Assembly: GCF_005434965.1 (NCBI RefSeq)
Contig: NZ_SKCI01000002.1
Coordinates: forward strand, 361,001 to 425,000
Length of the DNA stretch: 64,000 bases
Origin: Marimonas lutisalis
GTDB lineage: Bacteria > Pseudomonadota > Alphaproteobacteria > Rhodobacterales > Rhodobacteraceae
Direction: 5' to 3'
Under the pieces are notes generated by a model, which had not been told where the DNA came from, searched no databases, and saw nothing but the letters and a program-made list of their open reading frames with translations. The position numbers and the translations under genes are program-made. Each line of letters begins with the position of its first letter. Positions within the stretch are counted from its first letter, which is position 1. Below are positions 17,656 through 25,917 of this stretch, piece after piece.

Positions 17656-19599
17656 TTAGCGCGACAGGCTGGCGGCCAGGCGCATAAGGCGGACGGCTTC
17701 GGCGCGATAGCCGAACGGATCATCGCCGCGTGCATCCACGGCAAGCGCGATCATCTGTTCATAGCCCCAATCGCCCAGATACTGACTGCCGGTCAGAAGC
17801 TGGCCGAAACCGGCGATCGCCGCGGCAAAGCGGATGTCGTCACTGGCGGCGCTGCCCGGTTGGATCGGGGTTTCGATCAACTCGCTCTGTTCCGCGCCCG
17901 GCGCCTTGTATCTCAGTTTGAGATAACCCAGTTCGCCGCGCAGATCCGTGCCGGGTTCCGTCGCGCCATAGCGCAGCGGGTCGGTCAACCGCGCGGGCGA
18001 GTCGACGGGTGTGATCTCGTAGATGGCCGTAACGGTGTGACCCGCGCCGATATCACCGGCATCAACCTTATCGTTGTTGAAATCCTCGCGGTTGAGCGCG
18101 CGGGTTTCATAACCGATCAACCGGTATTCAGCGATTTGCGCGGAATTGAACTCGACCTGGATTTTCACGTCGTTGGCAATTGGAAAAAGCGCGCCTGAGA
18201 ACTGATCGACAAGCACTTTCTGCGCTTCGTTGAGTGTATCGATATAGGCGGCCTGACCGTTGCCGTTCTGCGCCAGCGCCTGCATCGTCGCGTCGTCCAG
18301 GTTGCCGCGGCCAAAGCCCAGAACCGACAGATAGGTGCCGCTGTCGCGCTTTTGCGCGATGTAGTTCTTGAGCGCGTCCGGGTCGGAGAGGCCGACGTTG
18401 AAATCGCCGTCAGTGGCCAGGATCACGCGGGTAACCTCGCCTTCCGTGGCCATGCTGTCAGCCACGGCGTAGGCCTGTTGCAGACCAGCCTGCCCGGCGG
18501 TTGAGCCGCCCGCCGAAAGAGCGTCAAGCGCGGCGAGGATCGTGCCCCGCGCGCTGGCGGGGGTGGGGGCAAGCACCTGTCCGGCGGAGCCGGCATAGGT
18601 GACAATCGAGACCTGGTCCCGAGCGTCAAGGCGGGGCAGCATCAATGCAAGGCTTTGCTTGAGAAGCGGTAGCTTGTCTGGCTGGTTCATCGAGCCCGAG
18701 GTGTCGATCAGGAACACGAGGTTCAGGGGCGGGCGGGTGTCGGTGACAGGTTTGCGCCCCTGGATGCCAATGTGCACGAGCCGTGTGCCCGAATTCCAGG
18801 GCGTTGGCGTGACCGTGACGGTGGGTTTGAACGGGGCTTCACCTGCCTGCGGCGCAGGATAGTCGTAAGGGAAATAGTTGATCATTTCCTCGATGCGCAC
18901 AGCCTCTGGCGGCGGCAGCTGGCCCGCGGTCAGCGAAGAACGAAGGACGGCGTAGCTGGCGGTGTCGACGTCGATCGAAAAGGTCGAAACGGGATCCTCG
19001 GCAGCGACTTTGAGAGTGTTCTGCGCGGCATTCGAGAAGGACTCGGTGTTTGGCCCGGGCCCCGGTAAAGCGAGATCATCGCCCGGCGCGGGGCGTTGCG
19101 CCATCTTGGGTGCGACCAGGGTTTGCGAGGGTTCGGCGCCTTGGGACCGGGTGCGCAGGCGGGCTGTGCCGGGCGCTTCTTGCAGGGCGCGCGCAATGGG
19201 CGCCTCGCCCTCGGGGGCTGGGCTTTCGGCCTCGTCCGCAAGGCCAACGGGCGCGGACTCTTCAGCCGTGGTTTGCAGTTCGACCGGGGCCGAGCGACGT
19301 TGCAGATCAGGCAGAGGCGCCTGCGAAAGCTGAGGCAGGGCAATCACCACGCCAAGGGCGACAAGGGCCGTCGTGGCTGCCAGGGCGCCGCGTGTGGACA
19401 TATGGGCAAGCATGTTCGCTACTCCTTTGATGAGGCCCCCTTCGGGGCGTTCGGAGTTACGACGTGCCGCGGCAGCGTTTTCTTGGTGCTCGGCAAAGTT
19501 TTTACGGGCCAGCGCGATATGCGCGGCCCGGCTCGCCGGATCGGACGCCGGTGTGGCCTGATCCATCAGGCGTTTGAGGTCATCAAGATCGTCGGTCAT
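17656..19599 (-). CDS. Membrane-anchored vWA-domain protein (YfbK-like), possible anti-sigma partner
   Basis: 647 residues. Residues 1-70 are a charged, helical, probably cytosolic segment; a single membrane helix follows at about 70-92, then a Pro/Ala-rich linker to about 185. A vWA-associated N-terminal module (about 185-250) has SIDVDTASYAVLR and EEMINYFPYDYP. The vWA domain starts at about 290 with a complete MIDAS motif DTSGSMNQ (Asp299), and a C-terminal DUF3520-type region ends the protein. The start overlaps the ECF sigma gene stop by 4 bp, and the order sigma then membrane protein is that of sigma/anti-sigma pairs. I infer that the N-terminal segment may hold the sigma factor while the periplasmic vWA domain senses a partner, but I see no clear zinc anti-sigma motif. 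Confidence 0.85.
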   Translation of the reverse strand: MTDDLDDLKRLMDQATPASDPASRAAHIALARKNFAEHQENAAAARRNSERPEGGLIKGVANMLAHMSTRGALAATTALVALGVVIALPQLSQAPLPDLQRRSAPVELQTTAEESAPVGLADEAESPAPEGEAPIARALQEAPGTARLRTRSQGAEPSQTLVAPKMAQRPAPGDDLALPGPGPNTESFSNAAQNTLKVAAEDPVSTFSIDVDTASYAVLRSSLTAGQLPPPEAVRIEEMINYFPYDYPAPQAGEAPFKPTVTVTPTPWNSGTRLVHIGIQGRKPVTDTRPPLNLVFLIDTSGSMNQPDKLPLLKQSLALMLPRLDARDQVSIVTYAGSAGQVLAPTPASARGTILAALDALSAGGSTAGQAGLQQAYAVADSMATEGEVTRVILATDGDFNVGLSDPDALKNYIAQKRDSGTYLSVLGFGRGNLDDATMQALAQNGNGQAAYIDTLNEAQKVLVDQFSGALFPIANDVKIQVEFNSAQIAEYRLIGYETRALNREDFNNDKVDAGDIGAGHTVTAIYEITPVDSPARLTDPLRYGATEPGTDLRGELGYLKLRYKAPGAEQSELIETPIQPGSAASDDIRFAAAIAGFGQLLTGSQYLGDWGYEQMIALAVDARGDDPFGYRAEAVRLMRLAASLSR

Positions 19600-20138
19600 G
19601 CCTGATCCTCTTTCACGCGCAGCGCGCGCAGCTGTTTCTTGGCCTCGGAGATGCGCCAGCTGACCGTGCCCTCGGAAATGCCGAGCACCTGGGCCGCCTC
19701 GGCGTGGGTCATGTCATCGAGCACCAGCGCAAGCGTGTCGCGCTGATCGTCCGAAAGCGCGCGCATCGCCTGGGTCAGCCAGTCGAGCGCCTCGGCGGTT
19801 TCGGCATTGGCGGCGCGGCGGTTCGCTTCCCAATCGCCCCAGCCATCGTTGTGGCGCGCGCGTGTCGCCGCGCGGCGGCGGCGATCATGCGCAGCGTTGA
19901 CCGCGACGCGGTAGAGCCACGTCGTGAACCGGGCCTGGGCGTGGAAAGCTGACAGTTTTGCCGGCAGGGCGGCGCAGATGTCCTGTGTCAGGTCCTCGGC
20001 TTCGGAGCGTACGCCGGTAAGGCGGAAAGCAAGGCGGAAAAGCCTGTCGTAGTGGCGTTCGAGCAGAAGGGAAAAGGCCTTGCCGTCCCCGTCTGCTGCC
20101 GCCTTTGCAAGGCTTTCGTCGCTGGTTTTCATGCGCAT
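19596..20138 (-). CDS. ECF (sigma-70 family) RNA polymerase sigma factor
   Basis: About 180 residues with sigma region 2 (about 12-85, including YDRLFRLAFRLTG and AEDLTQDICAAL) and region 4 (about 115-175, HAEAAQVLGISEGTVSWRISEAK, the HTH that reads the -35 element). Region 3 is absent, as in ECF factors. I start at MRMKTSDESLAKAA (20138) because the open frame upstream looks unlike protein and the region 2 fold begins here; no strong ribosome site is visible. It is the first gene of a two-gene unit with the vWA protein (4-bp overlap). The target promoter is unknown, and self-regulation from the 98-bp divergent gap to 20237 is possible. Confidence 0.9.
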   Translation of the reverse strand: MRMKTSDESLAKAAADGDGKAFSLLLERHYDRLFRLAFRLTGVRSEAEDLTQDICAALPAKLSAFHAQARFTTWLYRVAVNAAHDRRRRAATRARHNDGWGDWEANRRAANAETAEALDWLTQAMRALSDDQRDTLALVLDDMTHAEAAQVLGISEGTVSWRISEAKKQLRALRVKEDQA

Positions 20139-20236
20139 CACGTTGGTTGGACGCAGGTCACGCGTCAATCCTTGGAAAAATCTTGACCGGCAGGAAAATC
20201 GGTGTGAGCTTCGTCTCCCCATACAAGGATTGCAGG

Positions 20237-20755
20237 ATGAAATGGGTGCTTCGCCTAATTGCCGCGACCGTGATCGTCATGAGCGGTATCGCGGCTTTCG
20301 CTGAGAGCGATTGCGCAGACCGCGTCACGGTCAGGGATGTTATGGGGCAGGACGGCTTCGACGCGCTGATCGGATGGATCGCGCTGCACACCGATTATGA
20401 CGTGACGCGCAGTTACTACGATCCGCCCGCCGTCAGCTTTTGCGACGTGGGGGAAACCGTGCCTTATGAAGGCAGGGAACTGATCGTGGAGGACATGCTG
20501 AACGCGGCCTTCGATCTGGAGGCACGCAATATCTACCTCGTGCGTCCGTGGTCGGCCGATGATGTCTATGACCGTTCTGTGCTGCTGCACGAACTGATCC
20601 ACGATGTTCAGCTTCTGAACCGCGACTGGCCCTGTATCGGCAAGCCCGAGCTCGAGGCCTATCTGCTGCAGGATCGTTGGCTGAAGGAGCGGGGGATAAG
20701 GGTGCGGTTCAACTGGGCCGAAATCATCCGCCTGTCGCGCTGCCCCGAGGAATAG
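20237..20755 (+). CDS. Exported HExxH protein (DUF6647-like putative metallopeptidase)
   Basis: 172 residues with a Sec signal peptide (about 1-22). The mature domain contains LLHELIHDVQLLN, an HExxH zinc-binding motif with His118, Glu119 and His122, and several cysteines that may form disulfides in the periplasm. The compact size and HELIH context suggest a small zincin-like domain; I associate it from memory with DUF6647, with modest certainty. The third zinc ligand is not obvious, though Glu and His residues lie about 20 residues downstream (KPELEAYLLQ). It is divergent from the ECF sigma gene and ends at a terminator. An open frame extends upstream to 20105 but does not look like protein. 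Confidence 0.7.
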   Translation: MKWVLRLIAATVIVMSGIAAFAESDCADRVTVRDVMGQDGFDALIGWIALHTDYDVTRSYYDPPAVSFCDVGETVPYEGRELIVEDMLNAAFDLEARNIYLVRPWSADDVYDRSVLLHELIHDVQLLNRDWPCIGKPELEAYLLQDRWLKERGIRVRFNWAEIIRLSRCPEE

Positions 20756-20790
20756 AGCGGGGCGTTCGATATATGGTGGAGGGATGGAAA

Positions 20791-20828
20791 CGCGCCGCCC
20801 ATCGGCTGTGAGCGGCGCGCTGGTTTTT
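20791..20828 (+). terminator. Terminator after the HELIH protein gene
   Basis: An 8-bp stem CGCGCCGC/GCGGCGCG (20791-20798 with 20812-20819) is followed by CTGGTTTTT. It lies in the convergent gap before gabD. Confidence 0.7.
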
Positions 20829-20847
20829 CGCTGGGACTGTCTGCGGA

Positions 20848-22326
20848 TCAGACCGACATGCAGATGTATTTCATCTCGAGAAACTCATCGATGCCGTGGC
20901 TTGAGCCTTCACGCCCCAGTCCCGATTGCTTGACCCCGCCAAACGGCGCGACTTCGGTCGAGATGATACCGGTGTTGACGCCGACGATGCCGTATTCCAG
21001 CTCTTCGGCCACCTTGTAAACGCGGCTGAGATCCTTGGCGTAGAAATAGGAGGCGAGGCCGAAGATCGTGTCGTTGGCCATGGCGATCACCTCGTCCTCG
21101 TCCTCGAACTTGAAGAGCGGGGCCATCGGGCCGAAGGTTTCGTCCGTGGCCACATGCATCTCCTGGGTGGCGCCGGTGATGATCGTGGGCTGGAAGAAGG
21201 TGCCACCCAGATTGTGCTGACTGCCGCCAAAGGTGATCTTGCCGCCTTTCGAGAGGGCATCGTCGATATGTTCGCGCACCTTGTCGACCGCGTCGGGATT
21301 GATCAGCGGGCCGAAGGCGGTGTCCTCTTCGAGGCCGTCGCCCACTTTCATCGAGGCCAGCTTCTCGGCCAGTTTTTCGGCGAAGGCATCGTAGACGCCG
21401 GCCTGCACATAGATGCGGTTGGCGCAGACGCAGGTCTGGCCGTTGTTGCGGAACTTGCACATGATCGCGCCTTCGACCGCAGCGTCGAGATCGGCGTCGT
21501 CGAAGACGATGAAGGGCGCATTGCCGCCCAGTTCCATCGAGCATTTCATCACCTGGTCCGCGGCCTGGCGCAGCAGGATTCGGCCCACTTCGGTACTGCC
21601 CGTGAAGGTGAGTTTGCGCACGGCAGGGTTTTCGCAGAATTCCTTGCCGATTTCCGAGGAGCTGGACGAGGTGACGACTGAAAACACGCCATCGGGGATG
21701 CCCGCGCGCTTGGCCAGTTCCCCCAGCACCAGCGCGGAAAGCGGCGTTTCCTTGGCGGGGCGGGCAACCATCGAACAGCCGGCGGCCAGGGCCGGGCCGG
21801 CCTTGCGGGTGATCATCGCGTTGGGGAAGTTCCAGGGCGTGATCGAGGCGGCGACGCCGATCGGTTGGCGGATCACGGTGATACGTTTGTCGCGCTGGTG
21901 GCCGGGGATGGTTTCGCCGTAGACCCGCTTGGCCTCTTCGGCGAAAAACTCGATGAAACTGGCGCCATAGGCGATTTCGCCTCTTGCTTCGCCGAGCGGT
22001 TTGCCCATCTCTGCGGTCAGGATGGTGCCAAGGTCGTCCTGGTGTTCCATCATCAGATCGAACCAGCGGCGCAGCACGGCGGCGCGTTCCTTGCCGGTCC
22101 ACTTGGCCCACTCTTTCTGGGCGGATTCGGCCTTGGCGATCGCATCGGCCACCTGGGTGCGGGACAGATCGGCCACTTCGGCGATCACGTCGCCGCGGGC
22201 GGGGTTGGTGACGGGGAAGGTCTTGCCGCCTTCGCCATCGACCCATTCACCGGCGACATAGGCCTTGGTGACAAGGAGTGTCGGGTCCTTGAGAAGCGAT
22301 GCGAGATTGGTGACAGTGTCGAGCAT
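20848..22326 (-). CDS. gabD: Succinate-semialdehyde dehydrogenase (NAD(P)+)
   Basis: This 492-residue aldehyde dehydrogenase would oxidise succinate semialdehyde to succinate, the last step of the GABA route. Family motifs are present: ITPWNFPNAMITRKAGPALAAG (cofactor site), FTGSTEVGR, MELGGNAPF with the general-base Glu, and NNGQTCVCANR with the catalytic Cys followed by a second Cys as in GabD. I start at 22326 because GGGGGGAT precedes that ATG and the protein then aligns with the usual GabD N-terminus; the frame stays open further upstream without sense. GabT is not in the window. Other semialdehydes such as glutarate semialdehyde could also be substrates. Confidence 0.9.
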   Translation of the reverse strand: MLDTVTNLASLLKDPTLLVTKAYVAGEWVDGEGGKTFPVTNPARGDVIAEVADLSRTQVADAIAKAESAQKEWAKWTGKERAAVLRRWFDLMMEHQDDLGTILTAEMGKPLGEARGEIAYGASFIEFFAEEAKRVYGETIPGHQRDKRITVIRQPIGVAASITPWNFPNAMITRKAGPALAAGCSMVARPAKETPLSALVLGELAKRAGIPDGVFSVVTSSSSSEIGKEFCENPAVRKLTFTGSTEVGRILLRQAADQVMKCSMELGGNAPFIVFDDADLDAAVEGAIMCKFRNNGQTCVCANRIYVQAGVYDAFAEKLAEKLASMKVGDGLEEDTAFGPLINPDAVDKVREHIDDALSKGGKITFGGSQHNLGGTFFQPTIITGATQEMHVATDETFGPMAPLFKFEDEDEVIAMANDTIFGLASYFYAKDLSRVYKVAEELEYGIVGVNTGIISTEVAPFGGVKQSGLGREGSSHGIDEFLEMKYICMSV

Positions 22327-22424
22327 GGGCGTATCCCCCCTTCGTGGATGTGCGGAAATTGGTCTCGTCAAGGCAAAGCATTTGGGCCTAGGATTGTCTA
22401 GGGCCAGATAGGGAGAGAGTTGCC

Positions 22425-23216
22425 GTGGAACTGGACGATGCCTATGCCAATGCTGCCCATATTCCGGGGGCCGAGGACTATCCCCCGCGATGGGCCGAAG
22501 CCGCGCGGATGTGGCGGACGCGCACGGCACATGACGATCATGCGCGGCTGGACCTGGCCTATGGTGCGCGCCCGCGCGAGCGGTTCGACCTGTTCCTGCC
22601 GGAAGGCGCCCCAAGGGGGCTTCTGGTGTTCGTGCACGGCGGCTATTGGCTGAAATTCGACAAGTCCTACTGGTCGCATCTGGCCGCTGGTGCCGAAGCG
22701 CGGGGCTGGGCCGTGGCGATGCCGTCTTACGATCTGTGCCCCGATGTGCGGATCAGCGAGATCACCCGCGAGGTTGCACAGGCTATCGATGTCGCGGCGG
22801 CGATGGTGGAGGGGCCGGTGGTGTTGGCCGGCCATTCAGCCGGCGGGCACCTGGTATCGCGCATGCTGGAACCGGGTCTGCTGGCCCCGGGGGTGGCGGC
22901 GCGACTAAGAAAGGTCGTTCCGATCTCGCCCGTGGCGGATCTGCGGCCGCTTCTGAAGACCTCGATGAATGCCGACCTGAAGCTCGATGAGGCAGAGGCA
23001 GCGGCGGAAAGCCCTATTCTGATGCAGAACCGCCTGGATGTGCCCGTCACGGTGTGGGTGGGTGCCGAGGAGAGGCCCGCGTTCCTGGACCAGGCGAGAT
23101 GGCTGGCCGAGGCCTGGACCTGTGACCGCGTGGTAGCCGAGGGGCGGCATCATTTCGACGTGATCGAGCCGCTGGAACTGGCGGACAGCGATCTGGTCGA
23201 AACGCTTCTGGGATAG
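22425..23216 (+). CDS. Alpha/beta hydrolase, arylformamidase-like
   Basis: 263 residues. The oxyanion motif HGGYW lies at about 70-74, the nucleophile elbow GHSAGG near 135, and a late HHFDVI segment supplies the catalytic His. HGGYW with GHSAGG is typical of the kynurenine formamidase/carboxylesterase branch of the hormone-sensitive-lipase-like group, so N-formylkynurenine hydrolysis is possible. No other kynurenine gene is adjacent, so I leave the substrate open. The GTG at 22425 follows GGGAGAGAG by about 5 nt. It is divergent from gabD across 98 bp. Confidence 0.8.
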   Translation: MELDDAYANAAHIPGAEDYPPRWAEAARMWRTRTAHDDHARLDLAYGARPRERFDLFLPEGAPRGLLVFVHGGYWLKFDKSYWSHLAAGAEARGWAVAMPSYDLCPDVRISEITREVAQAIDVAAAMVEGPVVLAGHSAGGHLVSRMLEPGLLAPGVAARLRKVVPISPVADLRPLLKTSMNADLKLDEAEAAAESPILMQNRLDVPVTVWVGAEERPAFLDQARWLAEAWTCDRVVAEGRHHFDVIEPLELADSDLVETLLG

Positions 23217-23221
23217 CGCGG

Positions 23222-23270
23222 CGTGGGGGCCAGCCCCCACACCCCCGGGATATTTTCGGCAAGATGAAGG
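23222..23270 (+). repeat. Composite intergenic repeat, copy 2
   Basis: Hairpin GTGGGGGC-CA-GCCCCCAC followed by ACCCCCGGGATATTTTCGG and CAAGATGAAGG. The first part is nearly identical to the copy at 58663-58709. It fills the gap between the convergent hydrolase and P1 peptidase genes, where the hairpin could also act as a terminator. Confidence 0.75.
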
Positions 23271-23271
23271 G

Positions 23272-24261
23272 TTATAGAGACGCCCAGCAGGGCAGGGTAT
23301 CGCCCTTGGCGGGCGTGGCATGGAAAACCGCGCGGGCGATGGCGCGGGCCATGACGGTGGCCGCGGCGTGACCCAGGTAGAGCGTGTCCGCGAGCGGGTT
23401 TTCCAGTGGCCTTGTGCCGGTGGCGGCGGCGAAGATCAGGTCGCCGTCCATCGGGGTGTGCGACGGCACCAGCGCGCGGGCATAGCCATCATGCGCGGCG
23501 GTGGCGAGGCGGGTGCACTGGGCCTGTGTCAGTATCGCATCGGTGGCGATGATGCCGATGGTGGTGTTGGCGTGTTGGGACAGCTTCGTAGGCGGCAGGT
23601 GTGGTTCCGGGTAGGTGGCCGATGCTCCGAGACCGCCGAATTCATCGTCCATTTCGAAGGGTGCGGCCCAGAAATGCGGAGTATCGCCCACGGTCGCCGA
23701 ACCCAGCGCATTAACGGCGACGAGCGCGCCTACGGTGTGGCCCGAGGGCAGCACGACCGAGGCCGAACCGAGCCCGCCCTTGAGATTGGCGGTGGTGGCG
23801 CCGGTGCCGGCGCCGGCTGTGCCGAGATCGAAACTGTCCGAGGCATTGGCAAGCGCCTGGCGGCCAAGCGCCTTGTAGGGGTTGTCCGGCCAGGCCTTGT
23901 CGCCGCCGTTGAGCAGATCAAAGAGGATGGCGCCCGGCACGATCGGCACACGCTGATCGCCCACGGCAAAGCCGCGGCCCATGGCGCGCAAGGCATCTGC
24001 CGCGCCCGAGGCGGCATCGAGGCCGAAGGCCGAACCGCCCGACAGCACCAGCGCATCGACCTGTTCGACCGTCTTGTCGGGGGCGAGCAGATCGGTTTCG
24101 CGGGTGCCCGGCGCGCCGCCCATGACATGCACGCCACAGGTAAACGGTTGGTTACCCAGCAGAACGGTGCATCCGGTTTTGATTGCCGCGTCGGAGGCGT
24201 TTCCGACGGTCAGCCCGGCGACATCCGTGATGAGATTTCGATCACCTGTTCTGGCCTGCAT
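23272..24261 (-). CDS. P1-family (DmpA/BapA-like, S58) aminopeptidase
   Basis: A 329-residue N-terminal-nucleophile-type hydrolase. Motifs include NLITDVAGLTVGNA at the start, DALVLSGGSAFGLDAASG in the middle, and KGGLGSASVVLPSG, where autocleavage before Ser would generate the two subunits as in DmpA. NALG and the late DGDLIFAAATG also fit the family. Such enzymes release N-terminal D- or L-amino acids or beta-amino acids from small peptides. No signal peptide is visible, so it is probably cytosolic. It is convergent with the hydrolase and divergent from the creatinase, 154 bp upstream. Confidence 0.88.
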   Translation of the reverse strand: MQARTGDRNLITDVAGLTVGNASDAAIKTGCTVLLGNQPFTCGVHVMGGAPGTRETDLLAPDKTVEQVDALVLSGGSAFGLDAASGAADALRAMGRGFAVGDQRVPIVPGAILFDLLNGGDKAWPDNPYKALGRQALANASDSFDLGTAGAGTGATTANLKGGLGSASVVLPSGHTVGALVAVNALGSATVGDTPHFWAAPFEMDDEFGGLGASATYPEPHLPPTKLSQHANTTIGIIATDAILTQAQCTRLATAAHDGYARALVPSHTPMDGDLIFAAATGTRPLENPLADTLYLGHAAATVMARAIARAVFHATPAKGDTLPCWASL

Positions 24262-24415
24262 GACGATCTTCCCCGCTAAGTGTTAATTCCATCTTGCCAG
24301 AACGCGCGCGATGGGCAAGGAAGGATCAGGCCCGGGGCGATGGCGTCGCCCCAAAGGCGGGCTTCTCTGACAGTCCTGAACGCCGGGACCTTTCTTTGGG
24401 CAAAGGAGGGTCATT

Positions 24416-25624
24416 ATGACTGCACGTCCTGAAATGTATCGTTTCCACAATGGCGAAAAGGCGAAGCTGCCGTTTGCCGAGGTCGAATATGCCGCGCGGT
24501 TGAAGATCTTGCGGAGCATGATGGATGACATGGGGGTGGGCGCGGCCGTATTCACCTCGATGCATGGCATCGCCTACTACTCGGGCTTTCTTTATTGTTC
24601 GTTCGGACGGCCTTATGGCCTTGTCGTGACCGACAGCGAGTGTGTCACGATCAGCGCGGGCATTGATGCGGGCCAGCCCTGGCGGCGGTGTTATGGTGAC
24701 AACATCACCTATACCGACTGGCAGCGCGACAATTTCTGGCGCGCGGTCAAGAGCGTCACGGGGGAAGGGCAGGTAATCGGCTACGAGGGCGATCACCTGA
24801 CCCTGATGCAGCGCGACAAGCTGGAGGATTTCCTGAACCCGGTGACGATGGTGGACATCGCCCCGGCCAGCATGCGCCAGCGGATGATGAAATCGAAAGC
24901 GGAAATCGCGCTGATCCGTGAAGGCGCGCGGGTGGCCGACGTGGGCGGTTACGCGATCAAAGAGGCCGTAAAAGAAGGGGTTCGGGAGATCGACGTGGCC
25001 ATGGCGGGACGCGATGCGATGGAACTGGAGATCGCGAAATCCTTTGCCGATGCGGAGTATCGCGACACCTGGGTCTGGTTCCAGTCCGGGATCAACACCG
25101 ACGGGGCGCATAACCCGGTGACGGGGCGCGTGCTTGAGCGGGGCGATATCCTGAGCCTGAACACTTTCCCGATGATCAGCGGCTATTACACCGCGCTGGA
25201 GCGCACGATGTTCGTGGGCGAGGTGGACGCGGCCAGCCTGGCGATCTGGGAGGCCAATGTGGCGGCGCATGAATACGGCATGAGCCTGCTGAAACCGGGC
25301 ATCTCCTGCGCCGAAGTTACCCATAAAATCAATGACTTCTTCGAAGAGCGGGACCTGCTGCAATACCGCACCTTCGGCTATGGCCATTCGTTCGGGGTGC
25401 TGAGCCATTACTATGGCCGCGAGGCGGGGCTGGAGCTGCGCGAGGACATCGATACGGTGCTACAGCCGGGCATGGTGATCTCGATGGAGCCGATGCTGAC
25501 GATTCCGCAGGGAAATCAAGGGGCTGGCGGGTATCGGGAGCATGATATCCTGGTCATCACCGAGGACGGCAACGAGAATATCACCGGCTATCCCTATGGT
25601 CCGGATTTCAACGTGGTGGGCTGA
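24416..25624 (+). CDS. Creatinase (creatine amidinohydrolase)
   Basis: A 402-residue M24-fold protein hydrolysing creatine to sarcosine and urea. It matches what I recall of Pseudomonas putida creatinase in length and in long segments: YYSGFLYCSFGRPY, the WQRDN stretch, WFQSGINTDGAHNPVT with the catalytic His, GYYTALERTMF, YRTFGYGHSFG, and EPGM-type VLQPGMVISMEPM. The metal ligands of true M24 aminopeptidases appear replaced, as in creatinase. AAAGGAGG lies about 6 nt before the ATG. No sarcosine oxidase or creatininase gene is adjacent, so sarcosine must be handled elsewhere. A related proline dipeptidase function is less likely given the close match. Confidence 0.85.
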   Translation: MTARPEMYRFHNGEKAKLPFAEVEYAARLKILRSMMDDMGVGAAVFTSMHGIAYYSGFLYCSFGRPYGLVVTDSECVTISAGIDAGQPWRRCYGDNITYTDWQRDNFWRAVKSVTGEGQVIGYEGDHLTLMQRDKLEDFLNPVTMVDIAPASMRQRMMKSKAEIALIREGARVADVGGYAIKEAVKEGVREIDVAMAGRDAMELEIAKSFADAEYRDTWVWFQSGINTDGAHNPVTGRVLERGDILSLNTFPMISGYYTALERTMFVGEVDAASLAIWEANVAAHEYGMSLLKPGISCAEVTHKINDFFEERDLLQYRTFGYGHSFGVLSHYYGREAGLELREDIDTVLQPGMVISMEPMLTIPQGNQGAGGYREHDILVITEDGNENITGYPYGPDFNVVG

Positions 25625-25917
25625 GAACGCCGCGTTAAGACTTGGCCCGGACGGCCGAAAATCGGGGGGTGATTTGCGTGCACCCCCCGGCTGACATCCG
25701 GCTGCCGTGCAAATCGTCGCCCCGCGTTAACTTTTAGCGCAACGCGCGGTGCGCCTCTTTTCAGCCCGAGGCATGGATTTCCCTGCCCGGGGGCCTTTCC
25801 CCTTCCTTTTGTCGTGCCGTTTTGCAACACTTTGGTCAAATCAGTGGTCCGGGTAATGTAAAAACAATTAACTTTGCCCATATCCATCCCAAGTGATTGA
25901 CCGGAAGGGAGTAATTG
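25625..25917 (+). promoter_or_regulatory. Intergenic region with hairpin and probable promoter of the AAA+ operon
   Basis: 293 bp without a gene. A 9-bp stem CGGGGGGTG/CACCCCCCG (25663-25671 with 25681-25689) may end the creatinase transcript, though no T run follows. Further on, TTGGTC and TAATGT around 25830-25857, 16 nt apart, are a plausible promoter pair. The leader up to GGAAGGGAG (25902-25910) is AT-richer than its surroundings. I see no operator palindrome. Confidence 0.4.
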
